Shown here: positions 26,316 through 39,745 of the stretch, piece by piece
Numbering within the stretch: position 1 is the first letter of the stretch
Layout of the letters: each line of letters starts with the position of its first letter
Source: Prostheceraeus crozeri
Lineage: Eukaryota > Platyhelminthes > Polycladida > Euryleptidae
Length of the DNA: 64,000 nt
NCBI GenBank assembly: GCA_907163375.1
Contig: CAJQUW010009236.1
Location: forward strand, 310,001 to 374,000
Direction: 5' to 3'
Program-made: the position numbers and the translations under genes
Notes under the pieces: model-generated
Databases searched by the model: none
What the model was told of the DNA's origin: nothing
What the model saw: only the letters and a program-made list of their open reading frames with translations

Positions 26316-29300
26316 TTGTTTGGTTGTGATCCTTCTCGAAAATATGAAAGCAGAAAGGTTTATTAGACATAGAGTGAAATGTTGGCCAACATAGGCCTAC
26401 AGCTTCCACATAATAGCCAACATAAGAACTGGAAACGCATCGTAGCTAGCAAATGACAGACTCAACGATGCCTTTGCAGTGATCTACGAAATTGTGATCT
26501 AGAAATTGTAATTATAGGCTTAGAAGAAATTATTCTGCAATGTTCACTATTTATGCCTATGCAGACTAGACACTGCTGTAATGCACGTTGGCGTTACTAT
26601 ATACAATACTGACTTAGCAAAAATATCAAGAGGCACCCGAACATCTGTTCAGTTCCACTGTTAAAACATTAAAACAGCCAACAGCTATAAAATTGCTATC
26701 TAGAAATTAATTGAATACCCCCCGTTTGTCAAATCCTGGGGTTTCTTGGATCCAGCCGATTGGTTGGCGCATCGTAGCTCAACTTTGGGTCAAACATGTC
26801 ATCAAGCTTCACACGATCATCAGATTGCACACGAACATTTTAGCGATTTTCGTGATAATATCCGTTAATGACAAATATCAGAGATTCAACTTGACCATAT
26901 TCACACAGTCTTTTTCTTGTCGGTCAATTATTAGGGAAGATAAGATCCAAGATCTCTTAACTATTGACTTATATAGCATAACACAATAAAGTATGCCTAT
27001 TTTGGGTATGCTCTATCCGATGGTGGTATCAGCTTTTCACTCCAAGTGGATCTTTTTACTATAAATTGTATTTATAAATTCAAACAATCACTTTTTCTTA
27101 AATTTCGTATTTGTAATTAGCATGTATATAACATACGCAATGCTAGTCATCATAATGAGGTAAAAAGTATCTGAGTATCAATTAACATAATTATTCGACC
27201 ATATTTCCTGAGCGGGCAAACTGCAGAAGTTGCAAATCAACTTAATACTCAAAATTCTCATCAATAGAGGTGAAAATCCAAAATGTCGAAAAAATATGGC
27301 CGCAAATTTTTTTCATGTGGCTCCTGTGGCTAAAATATTGGGTCTGCAGAAAAACTGCTACCACTCAGAGAAGGCCAACACAAAATTAAGAAAAGTCACT
27401 GATGGAGACCTTCAAATAATTATTCGTTTCGGCATGAGATAAAAGGCCGAGAGGATCATAATGCCCCCCTGAGGCAAGTAGGGTTAAGTTATCCCATGAT
27501 TATTTTATCCGGTTCGTCACTCGTTAAAACATGATCGAACGGAGATAGGGAGTTCCAAAACTTGTCATCTTTTTGTCTGCTTAATTTATTTTTCAAGATC
27601 ATTGAATTGTCAGAAATCGATCTATCAAACAAAATCGACAAAAATTTTGATTTGTATAGTAAATTTAGATCCTAAACAGAATTAATGCAAAGCATTTGCA
27701 AAAGATGATTCAACATTTGTTTTCCTCGAATTGAAATACTTCAGATACTTGAAATTTTCCTTTTGGATATATGACATGCAGTTGTGATGGTGATTGTCAA
27801 ATCGAATGCAGATGATGATCTCCTTATGCCAAAAATCTGTTCTGAATCACAAATGGTGTGCATTCTGTTTGACCGCAGATGGTTTATACATCTTTCAGCA
27901 TTTATCATTCTCCTCAGACAGGTTCCGCTGAGACAGCTGTTTAATATTTGAAACATCTTCATTCTTACAAAGATTCATTTGGAAGACATATGTGTTGTCG
28001 TTGAAATGAAATATATTGAAAAATGATGATATTTCCAGATTGCCATTAATCAGACGGTCTTCATGTTTTGCTTCAGTGAACTATTGAGAAAGTGCGAAAA
28101 AGAAATTGAAACCTGGAGGAGACATTCCTAGAATAATTGGCTAGCTTCAAATTATTGGGTACTTTGATCGCTGTAGAAAGTAGTCTATTAATTAAATTCA
28201 AAAAAAATTGAATTTGTAGTTGAATATGTTGAGTTACTCATTTAATTTGAAAGATCATTATCTGACAATTCCTACTGAGCTGTGTGTGGTGACTTAAATG
28301 CATTTGCATGAAACTGTGTATACGAAGGCATATTGCAACACTTGCTACTTTTTTCATGCTAAAAAAACCACGGCAAAATCTTCATTAAATGAATACGTCT
28401 CGAATATTATTAGAATTTTCTTGTTAACATGTTGAAAATGTCTAAGAATAGTGCAAGAATGAAACCGACTGATATCCTCGTCTACAAGAATGTCTGACTA
28501 GGAGTGTCCGACTGTCATTGAATTTGTCACCAACTGTTTCACTAATTTACACCAAGATCTATTTGATGTATTTTTATGTTGTATATTAATTAGTGAGTAC
28601 TGAAAACACTCGCAGTATATCGTAGTAAATTGTATTTTCTTTACCAATAGCATGCAAATGTGCATTTCTTATTTGGAGGTGAATTTTTTAAATGAATTTA
28701 AATTTTAAATCTAAATTTACTTGCGGCTGGAAATTTTTTTGATTGATGATGATGATGAACAAACATACTAAATGAGAAATGTATAACTTGCATGACTGAG
28801 TTTCATTTAGGTCACATTTCCTGCCATCGTCTGACGATGGCCGTCTGTGATGCCCAAAAGACCTGGTGCAACAACATTCACGATGCATCAACACTCTGTG
28901 GCTTCCCGAAAAGGATAACAGATAAACAAGGAATTGAGGAATATTTAACTGAATTCTAATATTCAGAACAATTTTTTCACTTTGTGGAATAAATTACCTT
29001 GGCATTTTATCCCTTTTCCATGCTGCAACTTGATAAGAACAATTCAAATCAAAGTCAGTGCTCAAGTACTTCGACAAGGTGAAACTGATGAATAATGTGA
29101 CATGAATGTGAATCAATTAATTATGACACTAATGAGATCAAGCAGGTTTTAGTGTTCAAGTTTTACTATACGCAGATACTGCTGGTGACTTTAAATTTTT
29201 CGGTTATATCTACTCACTTTATTCTAAATTTGTTTGTAGTTGTGCATGCAGTGATTAATAACATGCAAAGATATTGTAAATTCAAAATTTTGGAATGATG

Positions 29301-29712
29301 CTGCTAAAAAAAATTCGAAAATGTTGCCATTGTTCCTCTTGATTGCTGAACTAACTTTATTGTTATGAACCCAGTTTAAACAGTCAGCTTTTCACTTCCT
29401 TTTTCAAGCATTATTATTGAATATGAGTGATGCAAATATACACAAAAATCATTAGCAAGATTTTATTAGATCATTAATTTACAAATAAATTAGTAAAATA
29501 CGATTAAGCCTAGATTGCTAAAGTCAGCGAAGAATGTATGTGGGTATAAAGAAAAAAGGATAGTTAAGCATAGACTTTACTTTCATTCGACAATCAATAG
29601 AACTTATTTATCTGACTATTGATTTCTATATCTATTAATTTCAGTTTGATAAAAAAATATATTTGATGTAAATGTGTTTGATAAAAAATTAATCGCAATT
29701 TTTCAATTTCAG
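26316..29712. other. TIKI intron 1, last part
   Basis: This is AT-rich intron sequence after the gypsy insertion. The open frames are short and unrecognisable. It ends with the acceptor TTTCAATTTCAG before the exon at 29713. I see nothing else that can be supported. Confidence 0.7.
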
Positions 29713-30046
29713 GTGATATTCGCACTAAACGTTACATTAACGCATCATGAAATGAAACGGAGAAGTCGATATTCCAATCCTTTTGTTGACTCCGCCACTA
29801 TGGATCTAATAAAGCATTACAATTGTGGAAACCTCAGTGCCGTTTTGTTTCAAGAAGAAAGTGGCCCTGTTCCCATGACAACACGCCGTCTACTTTTGCC
29901 ACCTCAACAGCAACTTCTTATTCGTCAAATTGATAATTACTTTCGGGCAGAATTGATCGATAAGCGAAACGGTCGAATGGCTGAAAGAGTGAAGGAGATC
30001 GTTCGTCAGCATCCTCATACTGCATTCTTTTTTGCACTCGGTGCAG
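29713..30046 (+). CDS. TRABD2 (TIKI): TIKI/TRABD2 metalloprotease, second visible exon
   Basis: The acceptor TTTCAATTTCAG and donor GTGAGT bound 334 bases that continue exon 1 without a break: NLSQ joins to VIFALNVTLTHHEM. It encodes LIKHYNCGNLSAVLF, typical of the TIKI mid-region, then YFRAELIDKRNGRMAERV and a final FFFALGAG, whose last Gly codon is completed by the next exon. That GAGHF motif is the second conserved active-site region of the TraB/TIKI fold. NVT is a possible N-glycosylation site, as expected in a protein with a lumenal or extracellular catalytic domain. Confidence 0.93.
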
Positions 30047-33000
30047 GTGAGTTTACATATCAATGATAGATCCTCCTAATCGAACTCTTGACCAATTGCA
30101 AAATGTCTTTATTCATAGCAAATGTGCATGTGCGCTTCAAGTTGCCTAGAATTCACCGGGCCTAGAATTCAAAGTGAAGTATTGTGACGGGCAGTGTCGT
30201 ACTCTCGCTCCTCTAACGCATGCATGTACAACATGTGGCCTTGACCGTGGCCCGCGAAGTAGCATTGAAGAACCACAGTCGCCCTGTTTACTTGGATTCA
30301 TTGCGTTGCTCTGGTTCTTCAATTGAGTCCAACTTTGATGGTATTGTGATAGAAGATTTCCACATATCCTAATGATTCCCGGAATTCCCGTAATGCTGCA
30401 CATTCAAATACCACATTTCTTATACTAGAACCCGAACCTCTGATGCAACATGGGTTAGCTCACTTTTGCTATATCACCCTTAAATACCTAGGAATGACTA
30501 GACTGTGATTCCAATTCAATCATTATCAAACTCTAGGTTCTCATTCAGAAGGTTTTCGTTAGCAGTGCGTCAGTTTTTAGTATCAATTGATTCGATAGTC
30601 ACTGAGCAACAATCAAGATATCAAGACGGCGAAATTAAATGAAAAAGAATAACGAGTCCCGAAAAGTAAGTATTAGTGAGGTACCGGTAGTGTGAAAGGG
30701 GTAAATATTAATACTTCTGCCCCATGAATTTTAAGAAAACCTTAAATAGCTTTAAAAAACATCCTTCTATTTTAACTTCTAGAATAAAGCCTCAACTTTG
30801 TAATAGCATTGTTCTTGCTTTATCAAGAATGGAAAAGTGTAGAAATTATCCATGTTAAATACTTGTCGAAAATTGAACATTAGAAAAAAGTCGTCAATAT
30901 TTTTCGCAATCATTTTTTCCCAAAGAATGTATTGGACAGAGAAAATATTTTTGCTCATGATTTGATGCAACCCATGTAAAGAGATTCAAAATAAAATAGA
31001 GCACGGGGTATTAGAAGAACCATGGTATGTAGGACATACCGCGTGATCATGTCCTGAATAGATTCATTTAAAGGATCCTTCATTAAGTTTTGTATCACGG
31101 TTTTAATCTGATAACTAATCGTTACAAAACAACTATCACTTAATTTTGAATGTCTTTGTATGAATCAGCATGTCAATTGAATACTGACATCATCATTGTG
31201 TAGATCATGCCCGATACTTTCTTAAAATTATCACAAATGAAGTTCTGTATTAAAGTCTTCATAGGAATTGCCAACACCATAGATATTCTGCCAACACTGT
31301 AGGATATTACATTTAAAACATTGGTACGAAAAGACAAACTTTGCTAACTCTATTTATTGTATTCTGTCTATTTTCGGAGTTACTAGAATATCTAGTTATC
31401 TACTTCATTGGTCTTCCCGTTGCCCACAGGAAAAAGAGACACTTAAAAAGATAAGAATAGAGCGGATTGAAGATAAATCATCTCATGTGTCTAACTGGTC
31501 GCAGACGTTTCCAAAAATGAATTTCAGATGACCCTTTGCTTTTCGACACTCATTTCATGATTCACACTTTTGAAATAACTCTTGATTACAAACACCGAGG
31601 TGCTTTGCCACTGCAATCATGGAATTTTGGTAAATAGATGACCGGAAGCGTTATTAATGACATTCATGGCAATTCATTTCAGTATCCGGTAAAGTTGTGT
31701 GTAGAATAAGAAAAGTTTCCAACTTGAAACACCAAAGCCGTTGAGTCAAAGATAGGATGGTGGCATGTGCATGAGTCAGTCGAATATTCACATGAAAGCG
31801 TAGGTTGTGCACATGGGAATTGAGGACATCTGACTTTTCAATCATAGCAGTAGATGACCTAAATAAATCACGGTTTCTTTTAAAGATTGAATTCAAACGC
31901 AATTCCGTTAGAATTATGAGTTAACGTGCCACGAATGAAAGGATCTACGGTAGTTTAGAGATATTCAGGTGTCCAAATAAGAAATGCTTTCAAACTATTT
32001 GGAGGGTCACTTCCACATTTTATTGTAAAATGAATCCCTTGAGATTAATGAAATCTGGCAATTTGATTTCGGACGGTCTTAAATTGGAAAATAAGCCATG
32101 CATTCAATCTCCGACCGTAGAATGCCGATTTAGCCTGAGATTTTCGCTAGAAATGTGCATTATCTTGCTTTCAAAACTTTATGTCGTCGATTACTCCATG
32201 ATGGATCCATCATTTAATTTCTAGTTCGTTTGAATCCCATCATATTTCCTTCGGTCAGCATTGCTTTCTATCAATATCGAAAAATGCAATTTTCAAAAAG
32301 TGATCGACTTTTCGCGCAAACTTTCTATGAATTCTACTTCTGAAGTTCAGTGCATGTTTATTGACTATTTTAGCGATAAGGGAAACGGAATGGGCATTAA
32401 CAGAGGATAATCCACCTCCATGTTGATGAGGTTCTCCCTCTCTCTAAAAGTCTCTGCAGGTCTTTGTGTTCAAATATACATACTAAAGTTGTGTGAAAGG
32501 ACGATGATGCAAATCAATATCAAGTAGCACCTACTTGAAAAAGTATTTGAATGCATTTCCAGTTCAGATATAGATGTTTTTTCCATGCATAATTATTTTG
32601 CCAAATATTAACGATCCTTCAAATACTTTGGCACCGCTGCTACAAAGTAGGCTAAGCAATTGTGATTTGACTATTACCACTGAGACTTAGAAAAAGGGCA
32701 TGTCATGAATAATTGCTTTTTACTCGTGTCGGTACTCGGTATGGGACGTCACAGAACCGAATTCGATAGCGGGGAGCTGGGTTCGGGAGCTACCGTTTCT
32801 AACCGACCACCATGGAGTTTTGATTTCCTCTGATGATTAACTTTCAACATAAACTTTTGGTCGATTTTTTTCAAGTCTTGCATTTTAATCTCCTGAGAGA
32901 TTTGTTTGAAGAGCTCTGCGGAAACACAAGATGCTGCACCTATTACCACAACGAGAAAGATATATCCTATTCCTTGTTTTGATGCTTATACCAGCATGTG

Positions 33001-34870
33001 TTCTTTAAGATTCCTCTTCGGAAATCGTCTTTTACATATACTGATGCATGTAAAAAGAAAAGGATAAGATAAAACAGTTTTAACGACATGATTTGATACT
33101 CCGCAGCAGCGTAACTGTGATGCTTATCCTTGTAGGCAAATGAACGCCTCTTCTGTCTTAGCAGCGAACAATTTCATGGACACCCCATAGCGACCGTCCC
33201 CATGAGATTTGCTATCTCACAAGAATTGACTCAGTCCTACAGATTTCAGGCGCCCATTTTCTGTAGATCATCCAACCTACAGCTAAGGCCGCGCCTAGGA
33301 CGCGCTTCGGACGGTTAGCTCATGTGGAGCAAGCGGTAGGATGTCTTGACCGTAGCGGGGGGTTACCAGGACGGCCAGAAGGCCACCTGATGGACGTTAG
33401 AGCTTCGCATCGTTTTTGATTCAAGGAATGGGTGGCTGTCTTAAACTGCAGGTGATCAGAGAAACAGAAGAAATGTAGGAGGTGATGCGACATGAGATTG
33501 GGAAATCGTGGGCGCAGGCGTGAGTCCATTGACCCAGCGATAGCGAAGGATGAAAGCTTTCTGCTGAATCTGGCTGTGACAGGTGTTCTTCACACTCAGT
33601 CACCTTTTCAACTCTTGGCTAGGTGAATGTATTTATCACCTAAATAATGATGTGAGTGATGATAAATAAAACTGTTGCAATAATTGCTGTCTAAGACCAC
33701 CGACGGCTAATGCTTTTGTGGACATTAATTTAAAAATGAAACGAAGATTCAAGAAATACCTGAGATATTTACAAACAACATGTGTTAATTAACTTTGTTA
33801 GTCCTCAAGAAGGCATGTAACGAGATTTTGTCATTTCTGACAAATTATGTCCAGGATTGCTGCTAGTACACGAGGATTTTACTGCTTGGAAAAGTTCAAG
33901 AAAGCAAAAGATAGTGCCAAACTATAAAACACAGGCTGGGCCGGGCCTGGTCATAGGACTGGGTCGGGACTCGATAACCAAGCCCGTTAAACTGTGATGT
34001 CGCATTATTGATCGTACTCCTAGAATGTCGCCATAGACGAAATTCATCGGTGTTGCTATATTCCAATAAGAATGCAATTCCTTGAGGCTAAACAACTTTT
34101 CATTCGCAAGACTTTCAACGTGAGCATCAATGTTCCGAATCGTAATTTCAATTTGTTTTTCTGTTCATGTGTCCGAATTTTTCGGTACACTGCACACTCT
34201 TAGTGGTTAGATAGGTAAATGGTCATAAAGTTTGAAGAAAATTTTGTAAGCTTTTCAAGATAATGGTCCAGATTTCGAGGAGCCGCTAATAAGAAGCTTA
34301 TGCATACCTACAAACAAAGTAAAGAGGTCGATTATGCTCTTATTCTTTCAACAAGTGTAGCATTGACCATTCTGCAGAGTATAACTTTTTTTATCATAGG
34401 ACGCATTAATGACCATAAGTAAATGTCAAAAACTATGACAATACGCGATTATTCTCTGTTCCACACAACAATCCCAAAGATCTATTGTTAAGAGCATTTT
34501 ACTGAGACAGATTTCTTATTGAAATGTACCAAATCATGGCTGAAGGATGAACATCAAGAGAGAGAAGTGATCAATTTTGAAGAAAGACATATGAAATAAA
34601 TAATTAAGTTAAACATCAGTTCATGGAGTAAGGTTTTCTGTAACCATTTTCTGAACTCGTTTCAGAGAATAATGAAATCAGATTAGAATTTGTTGAAAAA
34701 TTTCCGAAGTCAATACTGTTTCAACTTGAAGCCATCGAAATCTAATTTACATAGATCAAATAATAAATCGTCTCTTGATAAAATGAATATCAATCAAATG
34801 TCTTTCAGTAATTTGATAGTATTACTTTGATGTTAGTGCATCTGAAGAATTCTATTTAATCCATTTACAG
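30047..34870. other. TIKI intron 2
   Basis: This 4.8-kb intron has no recognisable gene. It is mostly AT-rich. A GC-richer patch at 30150-30420 and another at 33280-33600 could be remnants of repeats. The latter contains GGTTAGCTCATGTGGAGCA, a weak A-box-like word. I could not identify either. It ends with the acceptor CCATTTACAG. Confidence 0.65.
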
Positions 34871-35066
34871 GTCATTTCATCGGAGAGAAGACGACTATCA
34901 TCGATCATTTAAGAAATGACGGTTTTAACATTCGACATCTACCACGTGATCATCCTGGACCGAATTTTAGGCATGAGGGTAAAACAAAACCTGCACCCTT
35001 GCGTCCAGTGATAGATGACAGCGGAATACCATCATTCGTCATACGTCAGCATCTAAGTCTCTTCAA
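34871..35066 (+). CDS. TRABD2 (TIKI): TIKI/TRABD2 metalloprotease, third visible exon
   Basis: The 196 bases lie between CCATTTACAG and GTAAGT. The first two bases finish the Gly codon of GAGHFIGEKTTIIDHLR (His at about residue 299). The last two bases begin a Lys codon finished in the next exon. After the catalytic domain comes a less conserved linker (RDHPGPNFRHEGKTKPAPL), as in vertebrate TIKI, where this part is also variable and rich in Pro, Lys and Arg. Confidence 0.9.
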
Positions 35067-36838
35067 GTAAGTGCAGATAGGAGAATAATGTCATCCAAGA
35101 CAGAATAAGCTTTTTGGGAATTTACATCGGGATTCTGTCACCAAAGAATAGGCCTATTTGTCAGCATCGTTTTGAAGGTCTAGTGTGTTTGTGTGTTTGA
35201 GAGAGAGAGAATGAAAGAGAGGAAGATTATTAATTGCTTACTACGACACTATGATACTCAAGTACCGTAGATCTTTGCTGGTCTTAATGCCAAATTATGT
35301 TTCGAATAGTATCAGTAGCAATTCATTATAAATCGACGCAGACATCATGTTTTTTTCCAGTTGTTCAATTTTGTTTCATCAGTGTAGAAACATAACTACA
35401 TTTTTTAGAAAAATCGAACATAATCACAATAAATAAACCACGGTTGCCTCATATGAAAAGCAAGTACAGTTAATAGGCATTAAGTGCTTTGCAAAATAGC
35501 GACTTCAGATAATATGTGACAACTTCTTGAAGCACAATGAGCGGTCTAATCGACTTGGAAAATTGTATACTTATATGTTGTGTTATAAGCAAATCAGCGA
35601 GGAATTATTTACTCTGAGAAAAAATAAGAAATCACAGAAAGATAGTATCAGAGATGAATGAGAATGACAGGTGAGAACATGCTGAAATCAAGTAATGCAG
35701 TACGGGATTTTGCGGCCGGACTCGTATCAAACTGTGTACTGTCAATCTGCGTTATCATATTACACAAACCTGCTTGAATTCAAAACAGGAAGTCAATTTA
35801 CTTCTTTCATTATCTCCCAAGGATATGATAATAAATTTGTTACTGAAAATATGCCCTTAATTAAATCACTTTTAAGTCGCAAATTTTCTGAACTCCTTCC
35901 GGTTGGAAGAGTTTTCTGTAATTACTATTCAGCTCGAATAATGTTCAAGAATCAATATTTGTGAAATTTGTTCAATAAGTATTTAAGAAAATATCTCAGG
36001 TTACAGACTATAGACCCCAGTTTATAGATTCAAGAGTCTATGATCTCAGGTGATGTCCATTCTTCGATATTCTGTGTATCGACCTATGCTATACGATGCT
36101 ATGAAACAGTGTTCCTTCCATAGATATTTAGCTCTTAATTGTTTACAAATGTAAGCTAAGATTGGACAAAAATTCAAATTTGTGGACCATTTTGGGTTTT
36201 ACTGCCAATGTGCAGAAAAGAAGACATTACTAAGTCAATCTAGCAACATTTCATATGTTAAAGCATTAGCTTGCTACTGAATGAGTAGAGAGTTTGTTTA
36301 AGTATGTTGTTGTAGAAAATATCAGCTACTGTTAGAAGATGCGGTTCGAATATATTGAATGTATTGGTTTACCAGTTCATTTGAGTAATCAACGAATTTT
36401 ATTTCGCCCGCATGCGATTTAACAAATTGAAATATTCTTACATTACATGTATACACAGTTAGTCATATATAGCGTCTTCAACCCCCTCCGCCAATTCATG
36501 TTTCATGATGGGTTACTCAAAGATAGAATTTGATTAACTTTGTTTTACTTGCTAAGATTGAAAAGAATTTGTAATTTGTGAAATTGAATTGAAAAACCAA
36601 TATTTAAAATCTTTAAAAATCACAGAAAGTTTCTTTTATTCAAATGAAATTCGACCGAAAATTCAGCTAGGGCTTTGCCAATTAAAGAAAGTCTTTAGTA
36701 CGCTCTAGGTCTATGGAAAACTTTTTTGGAGCCTCCGCATCGTTATAGCATTCATGACGCTTCTTTGTTGATGTTGATTAATAGCTACATAATTCTGAAT
36801 TAGATGTTCTATTTCAAAAATAAATGACATTTTTTCAG
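35067..36838. other. TIKI intron 3
   Basis: This is a 1.8-kb AT-rich intron. It has a short GAGAGAGAGA run near 35200 and a few GTGTGTTTG words before it, but no recognisable gene or element. Confidence 0.7.
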
Positions 36839-36940
36839 GCCTACATCAAAAGATCGTCATCGAAAAAGACTGCCAGAATTCCGTCCAAAATATGTTCATT
36901 TCAGAGATCTATGGATACGGATAGAAGATTTTACTCAGAG
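36839..36940 (+). CDS. TRABD2 (TIKI): TIKI/TRABD2 metalloprotease, fourth visible exon
   Basis: The acceptor TTTTTTCAG and donor GTGAGC bound 102 bases. In the frame carried over from the previous exon it reads KPTSKDRHRKRLPEFRPKYV and then HFRDLWIRIEDFTQR. This corresponds to the basic stretch and FSDLWVRLEES segment near the C-terminus of vertebrate TIKI proteins. The other two frames do not resemble the family, so splice phase decides the reading. Confidence 0.87.
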
Positions 36941-37181
36941 GTGAGCGTCGAGATCAAACATTATATCATTATTTTCTCAATGATTGATCTAAAGCTAGTC
37001 ACTACGTTAAGTCTAGACAGTTCTTTACAGCACTGTTTGTGCTATAGCATGTGCAATCAATAAATGCATACACTGTATATGAAGGACATAATGTACTGGG
37101 AACACAGAGTGAAATAAATAAATAAATACGAAAAACGAAATACATGCAATGATATCGAAATATTCGTTTGTTTATTTTCAG

Positions 37182-37338
37182 ATCAATCACCAAAAAGGAT
37201 AATATAGCGGTGAAAAAGCACCAAACAAGCCAAAGTTCGTCATATAATACAGCTTCTTATCTTGACTCATCATTCCATATGGTATCATTTGTAATCACTT
37301 GCATTGTGCTAAAGAACGCATTTACTGTTTTTTCGTGA
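37182..37338 (+). CDS. TRABD2 (TIKI): TIKI/TRABD2 metalloprotease, last exon with C-terminal hydrophobic tail
   Basis: The acceptor TTTATTTTCAG is followed by a base that completes an Arg codon. The frame then runs 51 codons to TGA. The segment is polar (SITKKDNIAVKKHQTSQSSS) and then ends in MVSFVITCIVLKNAFTVFS. A short hydrophobic stretch at the very C-terminus is the family's membrane-anchor signal, read either as a transmembrane segment or as a GPI-type signal. All five exons together total 1347 bases, divisible by three, which supports the model. Confidence 0.8.
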
Positions 37339-37812
37339 CAGCATTTCTTTTGTTGAAATCCAATTTATTGTAAATGTATTGTAGATTTTTCATATCTCCT
37401 CGAACCTTGTTCAGCTTCTACCTCTTACATGTTTTACTGATGTCAACATAACGGTGAATGAAACATTGCTAAAACTACCTCTTTGTAATTTCGTATTTCA
37501 ATGTTAATTCAAATACATTTAGAAAATATTTTTTGATTTATTCCGGCAAAGTTATGGATGCAGGGCGAAGACCAGCGATAGAAGCGATTGACAAACCAGT
37601 TATATATGCATGCGAGTATTTGTATAACATTTACGTAAACCATGTAGAGGTAAACTTAAGGACATTTTGAGCAATAGGGTTAGATTATTTCTAGGATTAG
37701 ATTAATTTCATTACGAGTTAGACTTTTTAGTTAGACCGAGTATGGGCCAGGTATTATTTAACAAAAATGAACATTAATTTCCATTTACTTGTGAAGTGTG
37801 AAAGTCAATAAA
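37339..37812 (+). promoter_or_regulatory. Probable TIKI 3' UTR with polyadenylation signal
   Basis: AATAAA at 37807-37812 lies about 470 bases after the TIKI stop codon and is the first canonical signal I noticed on the + strand downstream. The UTR end itself is inferred. Confidence 0.45.
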
Positions 37813-39341
37813 TCACATCATTACCTATATTCTTTAAGTACGTTACATCTTGATGTAATTTATGTGGCATTGAGGTTAATGTGAATATAGGCCTACACAT
37901 CCTGTGGTTGTGGTTCATTCCAAAGAGATCATCAATAATATCCATTGCTATGTAAAATTACCTGTAATTAATTACTCGGAACTGTCCTGTAAGCTTTTCA
38001 TGACAATGGTTCATGAATGAATAGGAAATCATTCGTACCATATTGTAAATCCATGTTCTTTTTTGTGGATCCAGAATCCGAAGGGTAGAAATATTTTTTC
38101 TTTGGTATTTTTTCTTCCTGTGCCAAGCAATTTTGTCCCTACTGTAATTGCAAGATTTTTTAAGTCGTTCACGCAAAAGAGCTTCAATTCATACTTTTAT
38201 TCACCGGAATGCCTCTTAGGGGCCTATAACTTCGATTATCGCTGTTCATAGGCCAAATGGTAAATGCTTATTAACCATTGGTTAACATACAGCAATAACG
38301 AAAGTTGACCTAACAAATAACTTCTATGATATTTTCATCCTCAAGTAAATGTTTCGATCACAGCCTCGGTTTGCAAGCCTATTTGATTTGACATCGAAGT
38401 CCTTTAATATCGAATAATAGAATGAGTTTTTACAATAGACTTTATTATTAATATTACCATGACATCGGTCCCATACATAGTTCAAAAATAATGTAGGTAT
38501 CAAAAATACAAACTTATCTGAAATAATTACACTTGGATGCATGCAAGGAAAGCAAACACAAATGTTCTCTGCACAGCCTATTTCTGCCAGATTTGCAGGA
38601 TTCTCAAGGGCTAAATGATTTTATTTGTAATGGCATATTAAAAGTCATCAAAAGTCTATGTCATAGATTCATGTTCATACATTCAACTAAAGAAAATACA
38701 ATGATCATGGTGGTCATAGATTGCTATCATTGCATTTGGCTAGATGGATGCTCATTTACAAAATCATCATCTTTATGCATATCCTCTTTTGCGTCTCTAA
38801 AAAATTTGATAGGAGTTTTAGTATAGGCATTACTCTTTTCAGTCATGATAAATTCAAATCAACTTCAATAAGTACTGGTTTTGCGTTCCCAGTAGGAACG
38901 CTAGGAAGTCATCAGCTGGAACTCAGGTAGGATTCGTGTTTCGACCCCAATTCCTGAACATTCAAACCAACCTGAGCGGGGCCCTGCACAGTAAAAATTT
39001 ACAGCTTCCACAAAGTCAAAAGTCGGGTTAGTCAAAATCGGTGTAAGTCAAAATTCGCAAAAAAAAGAAAATCTGATTATTCTGTTAGCAGAAAACTGAA
39101 CTTAGAAAATTGTCTAGCTGAATACAACCCAAATTTCAAAAGTAGCTCTTTATGCCTGTGCAAACATCTTTCTGCATTATTGATTAAAGAATCTTGATTA
39201 TATCCTCTAGCTACTAATAATCTAAAGGTCGAAGAAGCGTCTTCCACGAAGTCATCAAGGCATGAAAAAATTCGACCATATCTTATAAGTTGTCTGTTAA
39301 TTGGCTACTCATTTTGTACGGGATTGTATTTTCTGGGAATG
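37813..39341. other. Intergenic DNA after TIKI
   Basis: This is AT-rich sequence with short frames only. At 38883-38901 there is a 7-bp stem hairpin (GCGTTCC, loop CAGTA, GGAACGC) followed by a GTTTCGACCCC word resembling a pol III B box. That is not enough to call an RNA gene. I see nothing else. Confidence 0.55.
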
Positions 39342-39665
39342 TTAGGAGTCTATAACAGCAAAGTTAAAATAGTCTACTTTATGATACACAGAAGTTCTCA
39401 AACCATCATTACTTATTCTCAAACCATCATTACTTATTCTCAATTTAACATCTAGGTATTCAACCTCTTTATTATTACTACCGCTTCTCCTCGCTTCCAA
39501 GCTACCAGGGCAAATATGCTTTATAATCTGGTTAAAATGTTTATAATTAATTATACAAATGTCGTCGATGTATCTAGAAGTATTAGATAACAGTTTAGCC
39601 AGTCCCATCTTCATATTTTTAGACAGAAAAAGCAGAAAAGTGCCAAAAAAGCCTGTCCCTAGCAA
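39342..39665 (-). mobile_element. Reverse transcriptase fossil (YIDD-type retroelement remnant)
   Basis: The - strand frame of 107 residues contains the RT catalytic box RYIDDICIINY and then VEYLDVKL and TSVYHKVDYFNF. This pattern (YIDD, then YLD, then a YxKxDxFNF-like motif) is seen in retroelement RTs of invertebrates, possibly Penelope-related, but the family is not certain. Only a fragment of the polymerase is present, so the element is dead. A short in-frame tandem duplication (RISNDGL twice) lies near its end. Confidence 0.6.
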
Positions 39666-39745
39666 ACAAGTGTTTCAAAATGACACATGAAATCAATATA
39701 ACTCTTACAGTAGCCTATTTATAGTCTGAGAACCAAACCTACTGA

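Noticed and set aside
30146-30403. An 85-residue - strand frame in TIKI intron 2
   Set aside because: No domain, odd composition, and it sits in a patch that looks repeat-derived.
33280-33610. tRNA-like A box in a GC-richer patch of TIKI intron 2
   Set aside because: The match is weak and there is no B box or acceptor stem.
38883-38960. Hairpin plus B-box-like word as an RNA gene
   Set aside because: The 7-bp hairpin and GTTTCGACCCC do not fold into a tRNA or another known RNA. Chance is likely.
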